Assembly: GCA_937873165.1 (NCBI GenBank)
Contig: CALMVH010000262.1
Span: forward strand, 1-9,949
Direction: 5' to 3'
Length of the DNA stretch: 9,949 bases
Source of the DNA: an uncultured Rhodospirillales bacterium
GTDB taxonomy: Bacteria; Pseudomonadota; Alphaproteobacteria; CALMVH01
Part shown: positions 7,516-9,949 of the stretch, piece by piece
Layout: the number at the start of each line of letters is the position of its first letter
Position numbering within the stretch: the stretch's first letter is position 1
Program-made: the position numbers and the translations under genes
Notes under the pieces: generated by a model
The model's database searches: none
What the model saw: only the letters and a program-made list of their open reading frames with translations
What the model was told of the DNA's origin: nothing

Positions 7516-9132
7516 TCAGCCGGCGCGTACCTGCCTGACGAAATCCTCCATCGCCTGGCTGAGCGCGACGGCTTGACTGTTCAGATCCTGCGTTTCGCTC
7601 GTGACCTGCGTCGCGATGGAAGCGGTGCTCGAGGCATCCTCCTTGACGCCTTGGATCAGCTGACTGACTTGCTGGTTGCCTTGCGCCACCTCGCGGATGT
7701 TGCGCGAAATCTCCGTTGTCGAGGCGTTCTGCTGCTCGATCGCGGCGCCAATGGCGGTACTCGACTCGTTGATACGCTCGATGATCTCGCGGATTTGCTT
7801 GATCGAGTCTACCGACTGACCAGCGATTCCTTTCAGGTTCCCGATCTGCTCCGCGATTTCGGTCGTCGCCTTGGCAGTCTGGTTGGCGAGCGCCTTGACC
7901 TCGGAGGCGACCACCGCGAAACCCTTGCCGGCCTCGCCGGCGCGGGCGGCCTCGATGGTGGCGTTGAGCGCCAGCAGGTTCGTCTGGCTGGCGATGTTGG
8001 CGATCAGATCCACGACCGCTCCGATCCTCTCGACGGCGGATGCCAGCGCACCCATCGTGCTGCTGGTGGCTTCGGCGCGCATCACGGCCTGGCTTGCGAT
8101 CGTGGTGGAGGTCTGGACCTGCCCGGCGATCTCCTGTACCGACTGTTCCAGCTGCTGCGCTGCAGAGGCCACGACACTGACATTGCTCGAAGCCTGTTCC
8201 GCCGCCGCCGCGACCGATGCCGAGGCATCGCCCGAGCGGCTGGCGGTGTTGGACAAGGTTCTGACCACCGCCTCCATATGACGCGAGCTTTCGCTGACCG
8301 CGCTGACCACCGTGCGCAATGTTTCGCTGAAGCTTTGCACTACGGAGTCGCGTGTAGACCTGCTGACACGCTCCGCATCTTCAACGTTGCGACGGCCCGT
8401 TATGTCGGTTGCGAACTTGACGACTTTCATCAGGCCGCCGCTCGGATCCATGATCGGATTATAGGAAGCCTGGATCCAGACCTCGCGACCGCCTTTGCCG
8501 ACGCGTTTATATTCTGCGGTCTGGAATCTGCCCGCGCGCAGGTCGTCCCAGAATTGGCGGTACTCGGTGCTGTTCTCAAAGCCTGGCACGACGAACATGC
8601 TGTGGTGCCTGCCCTGAACTTCGGTTAGAGTGTAGCCGACAGTCTTCAGAAAGTTCTCATTGGCCGTCAGGATCGTCCCGTCCATCTTGAACTCGATCAC
8701 CGCCTGCGACTTCGATATCGCTTCGATCTGACCCCGATAATCGGCGGTGAGGATCTTGTCGGCCGTGATGTCCGTCGCGAATTTGACGACTTTGATGGGG
8801 CGGCCGTTCGCCCCCATGATCGGGTTGTAAGAGGCCTGTATCCAGACCTCGCGTCCGCCCTTGCCGATGCGCCTGTATTCGGCGGACTGGAACTTGCCCA
8901 GCCGCAGATCGTTCCAGAACTGCCTGTATTCGATGCTGGTTTCGTAGCCCGGCACCACGAACATGCTGTGATGCTGTCCCACGACCTCCTCTGAACTGTA
9001 CCCCATCGCCTGGAGGAAGTTCTCATTGGCACGCAGGAACGTGCCGTCCATCTTGAATTCGATCACTGCCTGGGACTTCTCGATCGCGTCGAGAACGGCG
9101 GACTTCTTCTTTGTGAAAAACATATTTCTCAT
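7516..9132 (-). CDS. Soluble methyl-accepting chemotaxis protein with two tandem PAS domains
   Basis: This receptor feeds the CheA-CheW kinase. From the ATG at 9132 it has 538 residues and no membrane segment, so it should be cytoplasmic. Two PAS domains (about 19-123 and 141-245) are about three-quarters identical, both ending in KVVKFATDIT; they probably bind a small ligand or cofactor. A helical linker leads to the signalling domain (about 290-538), whose hairpin tip covers about 378-415 (IANIASQTNLLALNATIEAA then GEAGKGFAVVASEVKALA). Glu/Gln/Ala-rich heptads around it are likely methylation sites. It ends in VRAG, without an NWETF-like pentapeptide. Start choice: the frame stays open to an ATG at 9246, but the extra 38 residues look unconserved and that ATG lacks a Shine-Dalgarno. 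The ATG at 9132 has GGAA upstream, and an ATG at 9123 is also possible. As first gene of the cluster it is probably its dedicated receptor. Confidence 0.93.
   Translation of the reverse strand: MRNMFFTKKKSAVLDAIEKSQAVIEFKMDGTFLRANENFLQAMGYSSEEVVGQHHSMFVVPGYETSIEYRQFWNDLRLGKFQSAEYRRIGKGGREVWIQASYNPIMGANGRPIKVVKFATDITADKILTADYRGQIEAISKSQAVIEFKMDGTILTANENFLKTVGYTLTEVQGRHHSMFVVPGFENSTEYRQFWDDLRAGRFQTAEYKRVGKGGREVWIQASYNPIMDPSGGLMKVVKFATDITGRRNVEDAERVSRSTRDSVVQSFSETLRTVVSAVSESSRHMEAVVRTLSNTASRSGDASASVAAAAEQASSNVSVVASAAQQLEQSVQEIAGQVQTSTTIASQAVMRAEATSSTMGALASAVERIGAVVDLIANIASQTNLLALNATIEAARAGEAGKGFAVVASEVKALANQTAKATTEIAEQIGNLKGIAGQSVDSIKQIREIIERINESSTAIGAAIEQQNASTTEISRNIREVAQGNQQVSQLIQGVKEDASSTASIATQVTSETQDLNSQAVALSQAMEDFVRQVRAG
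8398..9078 (-). repeat. Tandem duplication of a PAS-coding unit within the receptor gene
   Basis: The unit at 8764-9078 (first PAS) and the unit at 8398-8712 (second PAS) encode 105-residue blocks that differ at about 25 positions and align with no gap, offset by 366 bp. Long identical stretches include KSQAVIEFKMDGT and GKGGREVWIQASYNPIM. The DNA also agrees over long runs. This points to internal duplication rather than independent recruitment. Confidence 0.85.
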
Positions 9133-9535
9133 CGTATTTCCATATTGTCTAGAGACCGCGATGCCAGAACGATGCGAGAAAAAGGTTGAAAGTTGTTTAA
9201 GCAGAACGGCTCCTTCCAACACCTCAGGGGGGATGTAACCATACATTCAGATTTATTTTTAAGAATTTACATTGATTAATTAATCAAGTGTTACTGATCA
9301 CTCATGTCAAAAATGGTGTACAAAAAAGCAATAAATCTCGCTCCACAAGCACGATTGCACTTTCTTTGTTATAGACAGGATGGAAAATCAAAGCCCAACT
9401 TGGGTCACTTTAGGGAAGGAGGTAGTGTTGTAGACAAGCCTTTGTAGATATTGACCACGTCCGCTACGGCTTTACAATAGTCTCTCTTGCAACCACGCCC
9501 TACTGAAAGTAAGCACGGGACTATCTGAAAGACCG
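9133..9535. other. Intergenic stretch without a convincing gene
   Basis: This stretch lies between the likely receptor start and the CRISPR remnant. It is clearly AT-richer than the operon, especially 9241-9380. Apart from the candidate promoter and palindrome at 9272-9310, I see no RNA gene, no clear terminator and no protein of recognisable family on either strand. The open frame from the receptor continues to an ATG at 9246 but does not look conserved. If the CRISPR array reads on the plus strand, its leader would also lie here, but no leader signature or cas gene end could be identified. Confidence 0.5.
9272..9310 (-). promoter_or_regulatory. Candidate sigma70-like promoter for the chemotaxis operon with overlapping palindrome
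   Basis: On the minus strand a perfect TTGACA (9305-9310) is followed, 17 bases on, by TTGATT (9282-9287), a weak -10. That -10 is one arm of the perfect 16-bp palindrome TTGATTAATTAATCAA (9272-9287). Transcription would begin near 9274, about 140 bases before the receptor ATG at 9132. A palindrome over the -10 is a common place for a repressor operator. The -10 match is only three of six, and AT-rich DNA gives chance matches. I see no convincing sigma54 or sigma28 promoter here. Confidence 0.3.
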
Positions 9536-9713
9536 GTGAACCGTCCTGATCGGCGCGGGCACCGGCATGACCTATCACTGTCCCCGCCTGCGCGGGGAAC
9601 CGGTGGATGTATAGGAAGCGACTAACTTTTACATCTGTCTCCCCGCCTGCGCGGGGATGAACCGTAGATCCGCTCAGCGTCAGCGTGCACACCCGCCTGC
9701 GCGGGATGAACCG
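9536..9713 (+). CRISPR. Degenerate CRISPR array remnant with type I-E-like repeats
   Basis: Three repeat copies share a GC hairpin core and the tail AACCG. Copy 1 (9578-9602) has core CCCCGCCTGCGCGGGG and lacks TGA before the tail. Copy 2 (about 9636-9664) is the fullest, 29 bases ending GATGAACCG. Copy 3 (ends 9713) has a core shortened by one base on each arm. A fourth copy survives only as GTGAACCG (9536-9543). Spacers between copies are 9544-9577 (34 bases) and 9603-9635 (33 bases), near the 32-33 usual for type I-E; the third (from 9665) is shorter, about 20-27. The core and the ATGAACCG end match known I-E repeats. All copies differ, no cas genes are visible, and an IS66 end lies about 90 bases beyond, so the array is probably inactive or a trailer end. 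The orientation is inferred from the ATGAACCG 3' end. Confidence 0.7.
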
Positions 9714-9752
9714 TCGATTCCGATTATGGTCGCCGGAAAACTCGCTCAGTCT

Positions 9753-9775
9753 CTTCGGTCGCCTGACCACCGAAG
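9753..9775. repeat. Short hairpin between the CRISPR remnant and the IS66 end
   Basis: CTTCGGT (9753-9759) pairs perfectly with ACCGAAG (9769-9775) around a nine-base loop. No T-run follows on either strand. It is followed by CTAAGCCG, which faintly resembles a repeat tail, but the spacing to the last CRISPR copy (70 bases end to end) does not fit the array. Its role is unknown. Confidence 0.3.
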
Positions 9776-9805
9776 CTAAGCCGTAAGAGGCCAGTTATGT
9801 TCTTG

Positions 9806-9949
9806 GTAAGCGTCCGGGTATTGCATGTGCTCAGGAATTGGCGGCTGTTGTGGCTTTCCAATTCCATGGCAGGAGTTCGTCAAGTTGGGTCGCGGGATGA
9901 CCCTGTGACACATGCTGGAGGACATCGCTGAGCCAGGCATGGGGTCCGA
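9806..9949 (-). mobile_element. IS66-family insertion sequence, one end, continuing past the window
   Basis: The end of the element is placed at GTAAGCGTCCGGGTATTGC (9806-9824), because IS66-family terminal inverted repeats typically begin GTAAGCG. It lies seven bases beyond the transposase stop, the expected layout for the downstream end. The eight bases outside (9798-9805, TGTTCTTG) would be one copy of the 8-bp target duplication typical of this family. The partner end and second copy are outside the window, so the exact boundary is unproven. Confidence 0.75.
9831..9949 (-). CDS. tnpC: IS66-family transposase TnpC, C-terminal end only
   Basis: The frame enters from beyond the right edge and stops at TGA (9831-9833). 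The last 38 codons read with GPHAWLSDVL near the start, then QLDELLPWNWKATTAANS at the end. The DELLPWNW block near the C-terminus is the hallmark of the IS66 transposase C-terminal domain, usually seen as xAWLxDVLxR...IDELLPWNW. Only this tail is visible, so the catalytic DDE region and the accessory tnpA/tnpB genes cannot be checked. The matching inverted-repeat end seven bases downstream supports an intact end rather than a random fragment. Confidence 0.85.
   Translation of the reverse strand, partial: GPHAWLSDVLQHVSQGHPATQLDELLPWNWKATTAANS

Noticed and set aside
7510..8628. Long plus-strand frame of 372 codons opposite the receptor
   Set aside because: Its translation is Arg/Asp/Gly/Leu-rich and family-less, mirroring the high-GC codons of the receptor signalling domain on the other strand.
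9133..9246. N-terminal extension of the receptor to the ATG at 9246
   Set aside because: No Shine-Dalgarno before that ATG, and the extra 38 residues do not look like a sensor, signal peptide or membrane segment.
9405..9770. Minus-strand frame of 121 codons over the CRISPR remnant
   Set aside because: It translates the repeats themselves (PRAGG and FPAQAG motifs are reverse-strand repeat readings), a common false gene in CRISPR arrays.

Overview
The window is mostly a chemotaxis gene cluster on the minus strand, reading from about 9130 down to 147, with a short accessory stretch at the right edge. The genes are GC-rich and tightly packed with ATGA-type overlaps. A CheZ of the short type with an FQDLTSQ motif sits in the operon, and CheA carries a receiver domain. 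This suggests a motile alphaproteobacterium. Acetobacteraceae/Rhodospirillales or Sphingomonadales are my best guesses, but nothing here fixes the family.

In transcription order the cluster is: a soluble methyl-accepting chemotaxis protein with two tandem PAS domains (7516-9132), cheY (7084-7473), cheZ (6566-7087), a cheA hybrid kinase with two CheW-like domains and a C-terminal receiver (3788-6553), cheW (3306-3791), cheB (2194-3309), cheR (1342-2181), and a 372-residue protein I do not recognise (147-1265). Together they form a full pathway. The receptor senses a cytoplasmic signal and controls CheA through CheW. CheA phosphorylates CheY (motor output), CheB (adaptation) and probably its own receiver. 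CheZ removes phosphate from CheY-P. CheR and CheB add and remove receptor methyl groups. No CheD is present in the window.

The 9133-9830 stretch holds no convincing gene. Its first part is AT-rich, with a candidate promoter for the operon and a perfect 16-bp palindrome. Next comes a decayed CRISPR array of type I-E-like repeats (three GC-hairpin copies plus one repeat tail, about 9536-9713). It is followed by the end of an IS66-family insertion sequence (from about 9806) with the last 38 codons of its transposase. No cas genes are in view.

The main oddities are: the CRISPR fossil beside the insertion sequence; a 31-bp stretch of pure G/C with a 14-bp palindrome inside cheB that replaces a conserved strand before the catalytic Asp; the unknown last gene of the operon; and the recent-looking PAS duplication in the receptor.
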